A stretch of 64,000 nt of DNA. Origin: Nisaea sediminum. GTDB taxonomy: Bacteria; Pseudomonadota; Alphaproteobacteria; Thalassobaculales; Thalassobaculaceae. Every line of letters begins with the position of its first letter. The first letter of the stretch is position 1. The notes below the pieces were generated by a model. It saw nothing but the letters and a program-made list of their open reading frames with translations. It ran no database searches and was not told the DNA's origin. Position numbers and translations under genes: made by a program. This document shows positions 46,172 through 54,892 of this stretch, piece by piece. Where the stretch lies: contig NZ_JACZCQ010000003.1 in NCBI RefSeq assembly GCF_014904705.1, positions 781,014-845,013 on the forward strand. The letters are read 5' to 3'.

Positions 46172-47725
46172 CTACTTGACGGCTTCGTAAAGCATCAACC
46201 CGCGGCCGCGCGGGTCGTCCGCAACGCCGCAGTCGAGTTCGCTCCGCGGCAGACCGCCATTGCAGCGGAACAGACGCACCGCTGCGATCGGCTGATCCGC
46301 CGTACGGACCTGATAGCCCGCGGCAGCGGCCACGTTTGCCGCCCCTTGCGACAGGCTCTGCTCGGCGAGCAGCACGTCCGATGCCGGATCATAATGGGAG
46401 CGTGGAGCCGCGACGGCAGCCGTCGCCGCCTGCTTCCCCACATAGTGGCGCGCGATGACCGGAGCGAGCGCGGAGACCACCTGCCGGCCGCCGGTCGCCA
46501 TTGCGGTCATGTGGACCTGCCAGGCCTTGTTATTGCCTGCGATCACCGCGGCCGCCAGCGGCGCCTCGCCGCCCGGACGGGCCGGAGCCGCCAGCATTCC
46601 CATTTCGGGCAGCACCTTCCCGGTTCCGAACGCGGAATTCATGGTCAGCGCGCAGCCGACGGAGAGACCGCGTTTGTCGGTGATCGAGAAGCTGGTCGCG
46701 CCCGAATGGGATCGGCCTCCGAAGAGGGAGACCGCCGCCGGAACGGCCCGGCTGCGCGGCGTGTCCGGACGGAAGCCGCCGAACAGCCGCTCGGCCTCGT
46801 CGTCGCTCGCATCCATGTTGCCAGCGGCAACCGCGTTCGCGGCGCGCACCTGCATCTCCGCAATCATGACCGGGTCTGCATCGCTTGGCGCGGGAGACCA
46901 GTCTGCCTCGTGAAAGGCAATCGAGAGCGTCTTCGCCAGCAGCGCTTCGTCCTCGACCCGGCCGGCGGCAACGGCCCAGAGATGATTGTCGAACTCGACC
47001 CCGGCAGCGGCAGACCAGAACGGAACTTCCTGCCTCATACGGGCCAGATCGGCCGTATATCCAAGCGCCTGGGCGCCTTGGGCATAACGCTTGGCGAGCT
47101 GGCCGGTATAGAGATCTCCCACGCCGGCAATGCGCAACCGGCTCAGGGTTCCGGCAAGATCGAGCTGGACCAGCGGCGCACCCGCACCCAGGACAGCACC
47201 CGACGGGGCCAGCAATTCGGACGCGCCGCCGCCGAGGACCGCGCCATCACGTGCGAGATCTTCGGCAAGACGGCGCGAGACGATATCGCCGAAACGGGCC
47301 AGTTGCTCCGCATCGCCGATCAATTGGCCGAACGGCAGCCGGCCGTATCTGGCATGCAGCGCGAACATCGCCCGCGGGCCGATCGGAACGGCGACCCCAT
47401 CCGGCTGGTCCGAAACCGGCCGAGGCAGGAACGAAAGCTGTTCGAAGCGCCTGCTTTGCGGGTCGAACACGACGCACTTCCCGCTCGCGCCGAGACCCGC
47501 TGAAGACGGCAGCGTGACGGCCAGGGTAAAGAAGGTCGAAACCGCGGCGTCAGCGGCATTGCCGCCCTCGACGAGCACATCCTGCGCGACCAGCGCCGCG
47601 CGCGGCTCGTCAACGGCAATCGCGCCGAAAAAACCTTCCGTGACCTGGACAACCTCTTCGCTCGCGCAACCCGAGAGCAAACCGGCGCACATCGCCAATG
47701 CCAAAGGCACGGATTTACGAAACAT
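46172..47725 (-). CDS. Gamma-glutamyltransferase-like lipoprotein lacking the canonical catalytic Thr
   Basis: 517 residues. The start is a lipoprotein signal (AMCAGLLSGC, lipobox Cys near residue 20). It then follows the GGT fold: VEGGNAADAAVSTFFTLAV and a small-subunit-like part SFSITDKRGLSVGCALTMN with NSAFGTG. In GGT the self-cleavage and catalytic residue is the first Thr of TTHYSVVD; here the aligned pair is Ala343-Thr344. The oxyanion GSPGG segment is replaced by MATGG. It may be a pseudoenzyme or use a shifted nucleophile. GAGGGGAAG precedes the ATG. Confidence 0.85.
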   Translation of the reverse strand: MFRKSVPLALAMCAGLLSGCASEEVVQVTEGFFGAIAVDEPRAALVAQDVLVEGGNAADAAVSTFFTLAVTLPSSAGLGASGKCVVFDPQSRRFEQLSFLPRPVSDQPDGVAVPIGPRAMFALHARYGRLPFGQLIGDAEQLARFGDIVSRRLAEDLARDGAVLGGGASELLAPSGAVLGAGAPLVQLDLAGTLSRLRIAGVGDLYTGQLAKRYAQGAQALGYTADLARMRQEVPFWSAAAGVEFDNHLWAVAAGRVEDEALLAKTLSIAFHEADWSPAPSDADPVMIAEMQVRAANAVAAGNMDASDDEAERLFGGFRPDTPRSRAVPAAVSLFGGRSHSGATSFSITDKRGLSVGCALTMNSAFGTGKVLPEMGMLAAPARPGGEAPLAAAVIAGNNKAWQVHMTAMATGGRQVVSALAPVIARHYVGKQAATAAVAAPRSHYDPASDVLLAEQSLSQGAANVAAAAGYQVRTADQPIAAVRLFRCNGGLPRSELDCGVADDPRGRGLMLYEAVK

Positions 47726-47824
47726 AACTTCCCCTCAATTTGCCGCCGGCTATTGAATGCCCCCCTTGGGGCGCGCACATTAGATTCTCATGCGCACCGC
47801 ACCAACAGGCTCGGACCGAAATCC

Positions 47825-49192
47825 ATGAAGTGCAAAGCCCGCGTTGGCAAGCATCTAATTGCGCTGGTGACCGCCCTCGTGTTTCTTGCCGGAGCGCACC
47901 GGACGGCCGACGCACGCTCCTATGTGACCGACACCGAGATCGAGTTCTATATCCGCGAACTGGCCACGCCGGTCTTCCAGGCGGCCGGTCTGTCGCCCTC
48001 CGCGATCGATATCTACCTCATCAATGACGACACGCTGAACGCCTTCGTCGCGGGCGGGCAGAACATCTTCTTCCATACCGGACTCCTGATGGCGACCGAA
48101 ACGCCGGAACAGCTCCTAGGCGTGATCGCGCATGAAACCGGGCACATCGCCGGCGGGCATCTGGCGCGCACGGGCGAGGCCCTTCGCAATGCCAGCCAGA
48201 ACGCTCTGCTGGGGATCATTCTCGGCGCCGGCGCGGCGCTTGCGACCGGCCGCGGCGATGCCGCGGGTGCGATCTTCAAGGGCAGCCAGGCGGCGGTCCA
48301 GGACTCCCTGCTCTCCTACAGCCGGACGCAGGAATCCGCGGCGGACCAGGCCGCGGTCCGCTTTCTCGACGCCAACCGCGAATCCTCAAAGGGCATGCTC
48401 GAGTTTCTCTCCACCCTGAGCGGGCAGGAACTCCTTAGCGGCCGCAGCCGCTCGCCCTATGCCAGCACGCACCCGCTGACCCAGGACCGGATTTCCTTCG
48501 TCGAATCGCATGTCGCGAACTCGCGCTTCTCCGACGCGAAGTTGTCCGACGACCTGCAGATCAAACACCGGCGCATGGTCGCCAAACTGAAGGGTTTCAT
48601 CCGCAGCCCCGCGCGAACTTTCCGCGACTACGAGGAGAGCGACACCTCGCTGGAGGCGCGATACGCCCGTGCCATCGCGACCTACCGGCTGCCGGACATG
48701 AACAAGGCCGTCACGATGGTCGACGGTCTGCTCGAGGAGTATCCGAAGGACCCGTATTTCCACGAACTCAAGGGCCAGATCCTGTTCGAGGCGGGAAAGC
48801 CCGAAGAAGCAGAGGGGGCCTACCGCGCCGCCCATGAATTGCTTCCGGAAGCGCCGCGCATCCAGCTCGAGCTCGCCCGGGTTCTGCTTGCGCGCGAGGG
48901 CCCGCAAGCCAGCGCCGAAGCGCAGACGCACCTTGAAAGGGTTGTACAGGAAATGCCGAGCTCGACATTCGCTTGGCGCCAGCTTGCGATCGCGTATGGC
49001 CGCAACGGAGACCATGGCATGTCCGCCCTGGCCCTGGCCGAAGAAGCCTACAGGTCGGGACGCGAACGGGACGCGGCCCTGCAGGCAAACCGGGCCAAGC
49101 AGAAACTGCGGCCGAATACGGAAGCGTGGCTCCGGGCGACGGATATCGAGCAACTATCAACGCCGCGCGACCGCGAACGCAAGACGCGCTGA
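47825..49192 (+). CDS. M48-family zinc metalloprotease with TPR-like tail (BepA-like)
   Basis: 455 residues. A signal peptide (LIALVTALVFLAGAHRTADA) leads to a periplasmic M48 domain with the zinc motif H103-E104-T-G-H107 and the third ligand Glu170 (RTQESAADQAA). From about residue 270 TPR-like helical repeats follow (MVDGLLEEYPKDPYFHELKG, AEGAYRAAHELLPEAPRIQ). This architecture matches BepA/YfgC, which helps outer membrane protein assembly. The ATG at 47825 gives the proper signal peptide; an upstream ATG at 47753 is rejected. It is followed by a DsbA-like gene. Confidence 0.92.
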   Translation: MKCKARVGKHLIALVTALVFLAGAHRTADARSYVTDTEIEFYIRELATPVFQAAGLSPSAIDIYLINDDTLNAFVAGGQNIFFHTGLLMATETPEQLLGVIAHETGHIAGGHLARTGEALRNASQNALLGIILGAGAALATGRGDAAGAIFKGSQAAVQDSLLSYSRTQESAADQAAVRFLDANRESSKGMLEFLSTLSGQELLSGRSRSPYASTHPLTQDRISFVESHVANSRFSDAKLSDDLQIKHRRMVAKLKGFIRSPARTFRDYEESDTSLEARYARAIATYRLPDMNKAVTMVDGLLEEYPKDPYFHELKGQILFEAGKPEEAEGAYRAAHELLPEAPRIQLELARVLLAREGPQASAEAQTHLERVVQEMPSSTFAWRQLAIAYGRNGDHGMSALALAEEAYRSGRERDAALQANRAKQKLRPNTEAWLRATDIEQLSTPRDRERKTR

Positions 49193-49282
49193 GCCCGGAT
49201 GCATAACGTGAACGTGGGTTGCATGCCGGTACGTTCCGGATCAAAGTCCGCGTCCCGAACCCAAACCGGAAAGGCACGGCGC

Positions 49283-50050
49283 ATGGCCTCCTCGCGACTT
49301 CCAGCTCTGAGAAACATGACCAAACTGGCCGCCGCAGCCGCTGTCGCCGTCACTCTCGGCAGCGCGCCTGTGCTCGCCACGGATCCCTTCTCCGAGACAC
49401 AGAAAGAGGCTCTGGACGCAGCGATCCGCGACTACATTCTGAAGCATCCGGAGGTGATCGTTGAGTCGCTGAACGCGATGCAGCAGCGCCAGGAAGCCGC
49501 CGAAAAGGAACAGCAGCGACTGGCTCTCGGCCAACTGCAGGCCGAGCTCGTGGCAAACCCGAACGATCCGGTGCTCGGCAATCCGGACGGCGACATAACC
49601 GTCGTGGAGTTCTTCGATTATCAGTGCGGCTATTGCAAGCGCATGGTCGAACCGGTAATGCAGCTGCTGAAGCAGGATCCGAACGTGCGCTGGGTGATGA
49701 AGGAATTCCCCATCCTCGGCCCCGCTTCGGTAACCGCCGCCAGGGCGTCGGTCGCCGCACGCAATCAGGGCGCCTATCGAGAATTTCATCTCGCTCTGAT
49801 GGCCTATCGCGGCCGGCTCAGCGACGAGGTGGTGCTGCAGACCGCGCACGAGGTTGGTCTCGATATGGAGAAACTGAAGGCCGACATGACGGCGCCGGAA
49901 ACCGAAAAGACCATCCGCGACGCCACCATGCTGGCCCGGACTCTGGGAGTGAACGGCACGCCGGCCTTCATCATCGGCGACGAGATCCTTCCGGGCGCCG
50001 TCGGGCTGGATACTCTGGTTCAGCAGATCGAAGCCGCCCGTAAGAGCTGA
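49283..50050 (+). CDS. DsbA-family periplasmic thiol-disulfide protein
   Basis: 255 residues with a signal sequence (LAAAAAVAVTLGSAPVLA). A short helical N-terminal region (residues 35-85, rich in Gln and Glu) precedes a DsbA/ScsC-like thioredoxin domain. The active site is C115-G-Y-C118 in FFDYQCGYCKRM, and the cis-proline segment is VNGTPAFIIGDE. It can form or isomerise disulfides in periplasmic proteins. The start at 49283 is chosen over 49199; an ATG at 49316 is also possible. It lies downstream of the BepA-like gene, fitting envelope protein quality control. Confidence 0.9.
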   Translation: MASSRLPALRNMTKLAAAAAVAVTLGSAPVLATDPFSETQKEALDAAIRDYILKHPEVIVESLNAMQQRQEAAEKEQQRLALGQLQAELVANPNDPVLGNPDGDITVVEFFDYQCGYCKRMVEPVMQLLKQDPNVRWVMKEFPILGPASVTAARASVAARNQGAYREFHLALMAYRGRLSDEVVLQTAHEVGLDMEKLKADMTAPETEKTIRDATMLARTLGVNGTPAFIIGDEILPGAVGLDTLVQQIEAARKS

Positions 50051-50051
50051 G

Positions 50052-51305
50052 TTACTCGGCTGCCGCAGGCGCCGGAGGAATATCCCGGACCCTGGCGTAA
50101 AACAGCGACGCGACGACGATCAGGCCGGCAACCGTCGCGAATACCAGCCGATAGGCAACGCTTGCGTCACTGGAGGCATAATCGACGATGAACCCGGTGA
50201 CCCACTGGGTAACGAAAATCGTCCCGACCCCGACGAGGCTCATGCAGGTGATCGCCCTTCCGGCGAGATAGTCCGGAACGAATCCGCGGCAGTGCGCCGC
50301 AAGGACCACGAAGAAAGGCGACGTCACACAGAACAGGACCAGTATGGTCAAGGCAAGCCAGAGCGGCGGATGCGGCAGAATTGCGAGCGTGCCAAGCGTC
50401 AGCACCATCGCGGCACAGCTCCCGAGGACAACCTTCTTCCGGGAATTGAATATGCGGTCGAGCGGACCGAAGGCCAGCGTCCCCGTATTCAGAGACAAGA
50501 CCATAACCAGCAGTACGTAACCTGCGCCGGTCTGGTCCAGCCCGTGAACGTCCCGCAAATAGGGGCCAGCCCACAGTCCGCCGATTGTGGCGAACGGCGC
50601 CGCGAAGCAGCTCGCCATGATGAGCGTGCCGCGGATATCGCGGTCCTTCATCATTTCCAGGATTGCAGAGAATGCCTTGCCGACACTTTCCTTGGGCCGG
50701 GCCGGACGCTCGACTCCCGGCGGGCGGTCGCGCACATAAAAGAAGATCAGTGCGGTCAGCATCAGGATCGCTGCGGCAAGGAGCAGGAAACTTTGCGTGA
50801 AGCCGAACTTCTGCAGCATGATGGCCAGCGGAGCTGTCGCGAGCGCGCCGCTGAGCGCACCTGAGATCGCGATCAGCCGCGCGGAAATGGTCGCGACCCT
50901 GTCCGGGGTCGTCCAGCCGAGGACAATCAGGTAGACGGTCGTGACCGCCCCCGCATGCCCTATCCCGATGATGATCCGCCCGCCGGTCAGGGTCGTCGCG
51001 GTCTCGGCGACGGCGAAAACGGCAATTCCGAATACACCGACCAGGCTCAGGACCGACGTCGTCAGACGGGCCCCGTGGCGATCGAACAGAACCCCCATCG
51101 GGATCTGCACCGCAGCGGCCGCGAGCGACATAGCGCCGATGATTCCGCCGAGCGCCGCCGGCGATATTCCACGCTGCTCGATCAGCCCGTTCGCAATCAC
51201 CCCGCCGCCGACCCGGTTGATCTGCACCAGCGTGAGGAAAGCGCATAATATTACGAAGACCCGGGTGGCGGTCTGCCGCGCACCCGGGTACGCCACATAT
51301 GTCAT
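50052..51305 (-). CDS. MFS transporter
   Basis: 417 residues with twelve predicted membrane segments. The first half has the MFS loop motif MGVLFDRHGARLTTSVLSLVG (G-x-x-x-D-R-x-G). Segments GALSGALATAPLAIMLQ and MASCFAAPFATIGGLWAGPYL are typical of the NNP/OFA-type families with unclear substrate. The ATG at 51305 lies in the loop of a perfect 17-bp inverted repeat. The stop is 1 bp from the converging DsbA-like stop. Confidence 0.87.
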   Translation of the reverse strand: MTYVAYPGARQTATRVFVILCAFLTLVQINRVGGGVIANGLIEQRGISPAALGGIIGAMSLAAAAVQIPMGVLFDRHGARLTTSVLSLVGVFGIAVFAVAETATTLTGGRIIIGIGHAGAVTTVYLIVLGWTTPDRVATISARLIAISGALSGALATAPLAIMLQKFGFTQSFLLLAAAILMLTALIFFYVRDRPPGVERPARPKESVGKAFSAILEMMKDRDIRGTLIMASCFAAPFATIGGLWAGPYLRDVHGLDQTGAGYVLLVMVLSLNTGTLAFGPLDRIFNSRKKVVLGSCAAMVLTLGTLAILPHPPLWLALTILVLFCVTSPFFVVLAAHCRGFVPDYLAGRAITCMSLVGVGTIFVTQWVTGFIVDYASSDASVAYRLVFATVAGLIVVASLFYARVRDIPPAPAAAE

Positions 51306-51325
51306 GTAGCGTACCCGGGTGCGCG
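51277..51325. promoter_or_regulatory. Perfect 17-bp inverted repeat enclosing the MFS start codon
   Basis: The arms CGCGCACCCGGGTACGC (51277-51293) and GCGTACCCGGGTGCGCG (51309-51325) are exact complements, separated by 15 nt that contain the MFS ATG. One arm lies inside the coding sequence (codons about 5-9), the other in the leader. A third ACCCGGGT core sits at 51259-51266. The dyad could be an operator for a repressor or an mRNA hairpin that hides the ribosome site. Confidence 0.8.
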
Positions 51326-51465
51326 CGACGCGCAGTCAGAAATGCAGGCAGGCATGGGGGCTCCAGACTGAAAAAACGGACGCGTGTCATAAAATTAGCC
51401 GACGCGCTGTCCAGTAACCCAAGGCCGAAACCCGCCACCGGTCAAGCGACGCGTTTTTTAGTTTT

Positions 51466-52557
51466 TTAAGCCTCGAGAACGCCGCGCTTGACCTGATCCT
51501 GCTCGATGGATTCGAACAGTGCCCGGAAGTTCCCCTCTCCGAATCCCTCATCGCCCTTGCGCTGGATCAGCTCGAAAAAGATCGGGCCGATCACCGTCGA
51601 GGTGAAGATCTGCAGAAGGAGGCCGCCATTCTCCGTCGGCGCGCCATCGATCAGAATCCCATGCTGCTTCATCCGCTCGACATCCTCGCCGTGGTCCGGC
51701 AGGCGCTCATCCAGCATCTCGTAGTATGTGGCGGGCGGCGGGTCCATGAAGGTGGTGCCAGCCGACTTCAGACGCTCCACGCTTGCGAAGATATCGTCGG
51801 TCGCGAGCGCGATATGCTGGATGCCTTCGCCCTTGTACGCATGCAGATATTCCTCGATCTGCGACTTGTCGTCCGCCGACTCGTTGATCGGAATCCGGAT
51901 CTTGCCACACGGGCTGGTCATCGCGCGGGATTTCAGGCCGGTGAGTTTACCTTCGATATCGAAATAGCGGATCTCGCGGAAATTGAAGAGCTTTTCGTAA
52001 AACCCGGCCCAGACATCCATGCGTCCGCGATGGACGTTGTGCGTCAGATGGTCGACGCAGGTGAACCCGGCGCCCGCCGGCGATTGCTCCACATTTTCCA
52101 GCGGCACGAAATCGACATCATAGATCGAATGCTCACCATAGCGGTCGACGAGATAGATCAGACTGTCGCCGATCCCGTGGATGGCCGGGATATTGAGCTC
52201 CATCGGCCCGACCTTGCCTTCGAACGGCTTGGCGCCGAGCTTGACCGCACGTTCGTAAGCGGCGGCCGCATCCTTCACTCTGAAGGCGATGGCACAGCAG
52301 GACGGTCCATGAACTTTGGCAAAGGACTGGGCGAAACTGTCCGGTTCGGCATTGACGATGAAATTGACGCCGCCCTGCCGGAACAGCGTCACGTCCTTCG
52401 AGCGGTGCCGGGCTACGGCCGTAAAGCCGAGCGAAAGGAACAGGTCTGTCAGCAACTTCGGATCCGGCGCTGTGTACTCGATAAACTCGAAACCGTCTGT
52501 GGCCATCGGATTCTCGTTTGAACCGCCCGGAACCGGGGGAAGTGTCTTGGACGCCAT
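51466..52557 (-). CDS. hppD: 4-hydroxyphenylpyruvate dioxygenase
   Basis: 363 residues. The three Fe(II) ligands are in place: H170 (CVDHLTHN), H248 (IQHIAL) and E329 (FFELIQRKG). The remaining conserved segments [15 protein letters not shown] and the N-terminal VIC domain fit bacterial HPPD. It converts 4-hydroxyphenylpyruvate to homogentisate in tyrosine catabolism. GGAGGAG precedes the ATG. It is divergent from a MarR regulator; homogentisate dioxygenase (hmgA) and fumarylacetoacetase are not in the window. Confidence 0.96.
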   Translation of the reverse strand: MASKTLPPVPGGSNENPMATDGFEFIEYTAPDPKLLTDLFLSLGFTAVARHRSKDVTLFRQGGVNFIVNAEPDSFAQSFAKVHGPSCCAIAFRVKDAAAAYERAVKLGAKPFEGKVGPMELNIPAIHGIGDSLIYLVDRYGEHSIYDVDFVPLENVEQSPAGAGFTCVDHLTHNVHRGRMDVWAGFYEKLFNFREIRYFDIEGKLTGLKSRAMTSPCGKIRIPINESADDKSQIEEYLHAYKGEGIQHIALATDDIFASVERLKSAGTTFMDPPPATYYEMLDERLPDHGEDVERMKQHGILIDGAPTENGGLLLQIFTSTVIGPIFFELIQRKGDEGFGEGNFRALFESIEQDQVKRGVLEA

Positions 52558-52640
52558 GCTGTCTCCTCCTCTCGCTTCGACGTCATCCGCCTTGACAGGG
52601 ATTCACCGAGCAAGGAACGTCTGAGCAGTCGAGATAATTA

Positions 52641-52654
52641 GTTTCAATTGAAAC
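52641..52654. promoter_or_regulatory. MarR operator-like palindrome between hppD and the MarR gene
   Basis: GTTTCAATTGAAAC is a perfect 14-bp palindrome in the 113-bp divergent region, 16 bp before the MarR GTG start and 83 bp from the hppD start. MarR proteins bind such AT-rich palindromes in divergent intergenic regions. The assignment is by position. Confidence 0.7.
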
Positions 52655-52670
52655 CATTTAAGGAACGCGG

Positions 52671-53180
52671 GTGGAAAGTCAAGCGACCTCTGACGGGCGG
52701 AAATCCAGCCGCGACGGCATTTCCGCCGGCGCTTTCGCGCTGGATGCTTTCCTGCCTTACCGTCTGGCGCTGCTATCCTCGCTGGTATCGCGCAGCATCC
52801 AGAAACTCTATGAGGCCGAGTTCGACATAAGCATTCCGGAGTGGCGCCTGATCGCCATACTCGGAAGCGGCGGCCCGATGACGGCGAACGACATTCGCGG
52901 ACGCGCGGCCATGGACAAGGTCCAGGTCAGCAGAGCCGCAGCAAAACTTTCGAAGTCCGGACATATCCTGCGCCGGACCGATCCGGACGACCGGCGGAAG
53001 TCCACGCTGTCCCTTTCAGAGACAGGGCAATCCATCTACAACCATATCGTGCCAATGGCTCTCGACCGAGAAGCATTTCTAACCTCTGCCCTTACAGAAA
53101 AAGAAAAGGCGGATTTAATAAAATTGTTGGAAAAATTGACAAAAAGAGCAGAAAAGATGACCGGCAAATCATTTCTGTGA
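52671..53180 (+). CDS. MarR-family regulator, candidate repressor of hppD
   Basis: 169 residues from a GTG start with AAGGAACG upstream. The winged helix is MTANDIRGRAAMDKVQVSRAAAKL in order, with the wing in RRTDPDDRRKSTLSLSE, the classic MarR D-x-R-x3 pattern. The C-terminus is Lys-rich. A perfect palindrome lies 16 bp upstream of the start and hppD is divergent, so tyrosine or homogentisate-responsive repression is inferred. Confidence 0.9.
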   Translation: MESQATSDGRKSSRDGISAGAFALDAFLPYRLALLSSLVSRSIQKLYEAEFDISIPEWRLIAILGSGGPMTANDIRGRAAMDKVQVSRAAAKLSKSGHILRRTDPDDRRKSTLSLSETGQSIYNHIVPMALDREAFLTSALTEKEKADLIKLLEKLTKRAEKMTGKSFL

Positions 53181-53324
53181 GCATTGAGATATGATAGGTT
53201 CACTTTTGATCATCTTTGCAGCGGAACCATTGCCACAACCATTACGTCATGCTATCGGAAATCTAAAACCTAGTCTTGCAGTCATGCGGGAATATAACAG
53301 GGGCCGATCAAGAGTGCTGGGAAC

Positions 53325-53891
53325 ATGAACCAGATCCTGGAGGATGTCACCGACGCGACGCTATCCAAGTTGGTGGAGCGGTGGTTTGCCTGGCGCGGCG
53401 ATGCGCGTTTTCCCGCACGAAAATCGATTGAACCCATCGAACTTGGATCGGCGCTGCCCTTCGTCTGGCTCTGCGAGAAAGTCCCCGAATCAAATTGCTA
53501 CCGCTACCGGCTGGTAGGCGAAGCCGTGAACACGCTCTATGGACAAGGCTTGCGAGGCCGGTCGCTGAAAGATTTCCTCTCACAGAAGACGGCCAACGCA
53601 CTGCGCGCCAGACTCGATCAGTGCCTTGAGTCGGGAAACCTCCTGCACACGATCGCGCCGCAAACCCTGCACGACAAACGTCATGTCCTGGTCCAGAGGC
53701 TGTTTCTTCCGATTACGGGTGAGAACGGCGCGCATGACACGATCCTTGGCTGCACCAAGGTGACCGGCTCGCTCCTCGAATCAGACCGGTATTCGGCCAC
53801 CGTACATCAGGCGACCTACAATTGTGAGGGCGTGCGCGTAAAGGTCAGTAATCCCGTGGTGACCATGTTCTCCTCTGATCTGGAATTTTAG
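53325..53891 (+). CDS. PAS_5-type sensor domain protein
   Basis: 188 residues, one PAS-like domain. Segments matching the alphaproteobacterial PAS_5 group are [34 protein letters not shown] and GRSLKDFL, with [12 protein letters not shown] further on. There is no output domain or signal peptide. These single-domain proteins are common in Rhodospirillales genomes and have no assigned role. The gene lies after the MarR gene across a 144-bp gap and stands alone. Confidence 0.8.
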   Translation: MNQILEDVTDATLSKLVERWFAWRGDARFPARKSIEPIELGSALPFVWLCEKVPESNCYRYRLVGEAVNTLYGQGLRGRSLKDFLSQKTANALRARLDQCLESGNLLHTIAPQTLHDKRHVLVQRLFLPITGENGAHDTILGCTKVTGSLLESDRYSATVHQATYNCEGVRVKVSNPVVTMFSSDLEF

Positions 53892-53971
53892 CTCCTGCCG
53901 GGCAACCGGTTCCGATTGCGTCACAAACCCCGCATGATATAACGCTCGAAACTGACAAGCAGGCGAGCAAC

Positions 53972-54421
53972 GTGTCCGAACGCCCGGAAATCCTGATCCT
54001 CAACGGCCCGAATCTGAACATGCTCGGGACCCGTGAGCCCGAAGTCTATGGAGCCGAGACGCTGGACGACGTCGAGGCAATGTGTGCCGAACGCGCGGCG
54101 GCGCTGGACCTGTCGGTCGATTTCCGGCAGTCGAACTTCGAAGGCGAAATGGTGACGATCATCCAGCAGGCGCGCGACAGCGCGGCCGGGATCATCATCA
54201 ATGCCGGCGCATACACCCACACGTCGGTCGCGATCCACGACGCCCTGAGGGTTGCGGAACTGCCGGTGATCGAGGTGCATATCTCGAACATTCACCGGCG
54301 CGAGGCATTCCGGCATCACTCCTACATTTCCGCCGTCGCCGAAGGCGTCATCGTCGGCCTCGGGACTCAGGGCTACCTGTTCGCCCTCGACGCCATGGCG
54401 CGGCTTCTCGATCGAAATTGA
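53972..54421 (+). CDS. aroQ: Type II 3-dehydroquinate dehydratase
   Basis: 149 residues from a GTG start. Active-site elements: [17 protein letters not shown] with the catalytic Tyr, the flexible lid Arg in [19 protein letters not shown] and [18 protein letters not shown] with the catalytic His. It forms 3-dehydroshikimate in the shikimate pathway as a dodecamer. It precedes accB by 18 bp, the common aroQ-accB-accC arrangement. Confidence 0.95.
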   Translation: MSERPEILILNGPNLNMLGTREPEVYGAETLDDVEAMCAERAAALDLSVDFRQSNFEGEMVTIIQQARDSAAGIIINAGAYTHTSVAIHDALRVAELPVIEVHISNIHRREAFRHHSYISAVAEGVIVGLGTQGYLFALDAMARLLDRN

Positions 54422-54439
54422 ACGAAACCGGAGACCCCT

Positions 54440-54877
54440 TTGTCGCACGACATTGATAGCAAACTGGTGAAAAAGCTCGCGAAGCTGCTGGAAGAAACCG
54501 GCCTCGGAGAGCTGGAATACGCGACCGACGACTGGCGCATCCGTGTCGCCCGGCCGGCAACGCAGGCGGTGGCCGCGACGGTAGCCCCGGCCCCGGTCGC
54601 CGCCGCAGCGCCGGCGGCGCAGCCCGCGCCGGCCGCGGTGAATGCAAACGCCGTCAAATCGCCGATGGTCGGAACCGCCTATCTCGGGCCGGATCCCGAT
54701 TCCGCGCCGTTCGTCTCCGTGGGTTCGAAGGTCTCTGAAGGCCAGACGCTGATGATCGTCGAGGCGATGAAAGTCATGAACCCGATCCCCGCGCCGCGCG
54801 CCGGAACGGTGAAGGAAGTCCTGATCCAGAACGGGCAGCCGGTTGAATTCGGCGAACCGCTGATCGTCATCGAATAA
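54440..54877 (+). CDS. accB: Acetyl-CoA carboxylase biotin carboxyl carrier protein
   Basis: 145 residues from a TTG start with GGAG 9 bp before it. The N-terminal helix ([20 protein letters not shown]) is followed by an Ala/Pro-rich linker (residues 40-70) and the biotinyl domain. Biotin attaches to K111 in VEAMKVMN. It carries the carboxyl group in malonyl-CoA synthesis. The stop is directly followed by the accC leader. Confidence 0.96.
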   Translation: MSHDIDSKLVKKLAKLLEETGLGELEYATDDWRIRVARPATQAVAATVAPAPVAAAAPAAQPAPAAVNANAVKSPMVGTAYLGPDPDSAPFVSVGSKVSEGQTLMIVEAMKVMNPIPAPRAGTVKEVLIQNGQPVEFGEPLIVIE

Positions 54878-54892
54878 GTGGCCGGAGCCGGA

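Noticed and set aside
46172..47725. GGT-like gene as a pseudogene
   Set aside because: The frame is full length, with an intact lipoprotein signal and ribosome site; only active-site residues differ, so it is better read as a divergent protein.
47753..47824. Upstream in-frame ATG for the M48 protease
   Set aside because: It would place 24 polar residues before the signal peptide; the ATG at 47825 gives a normal Sec signal.
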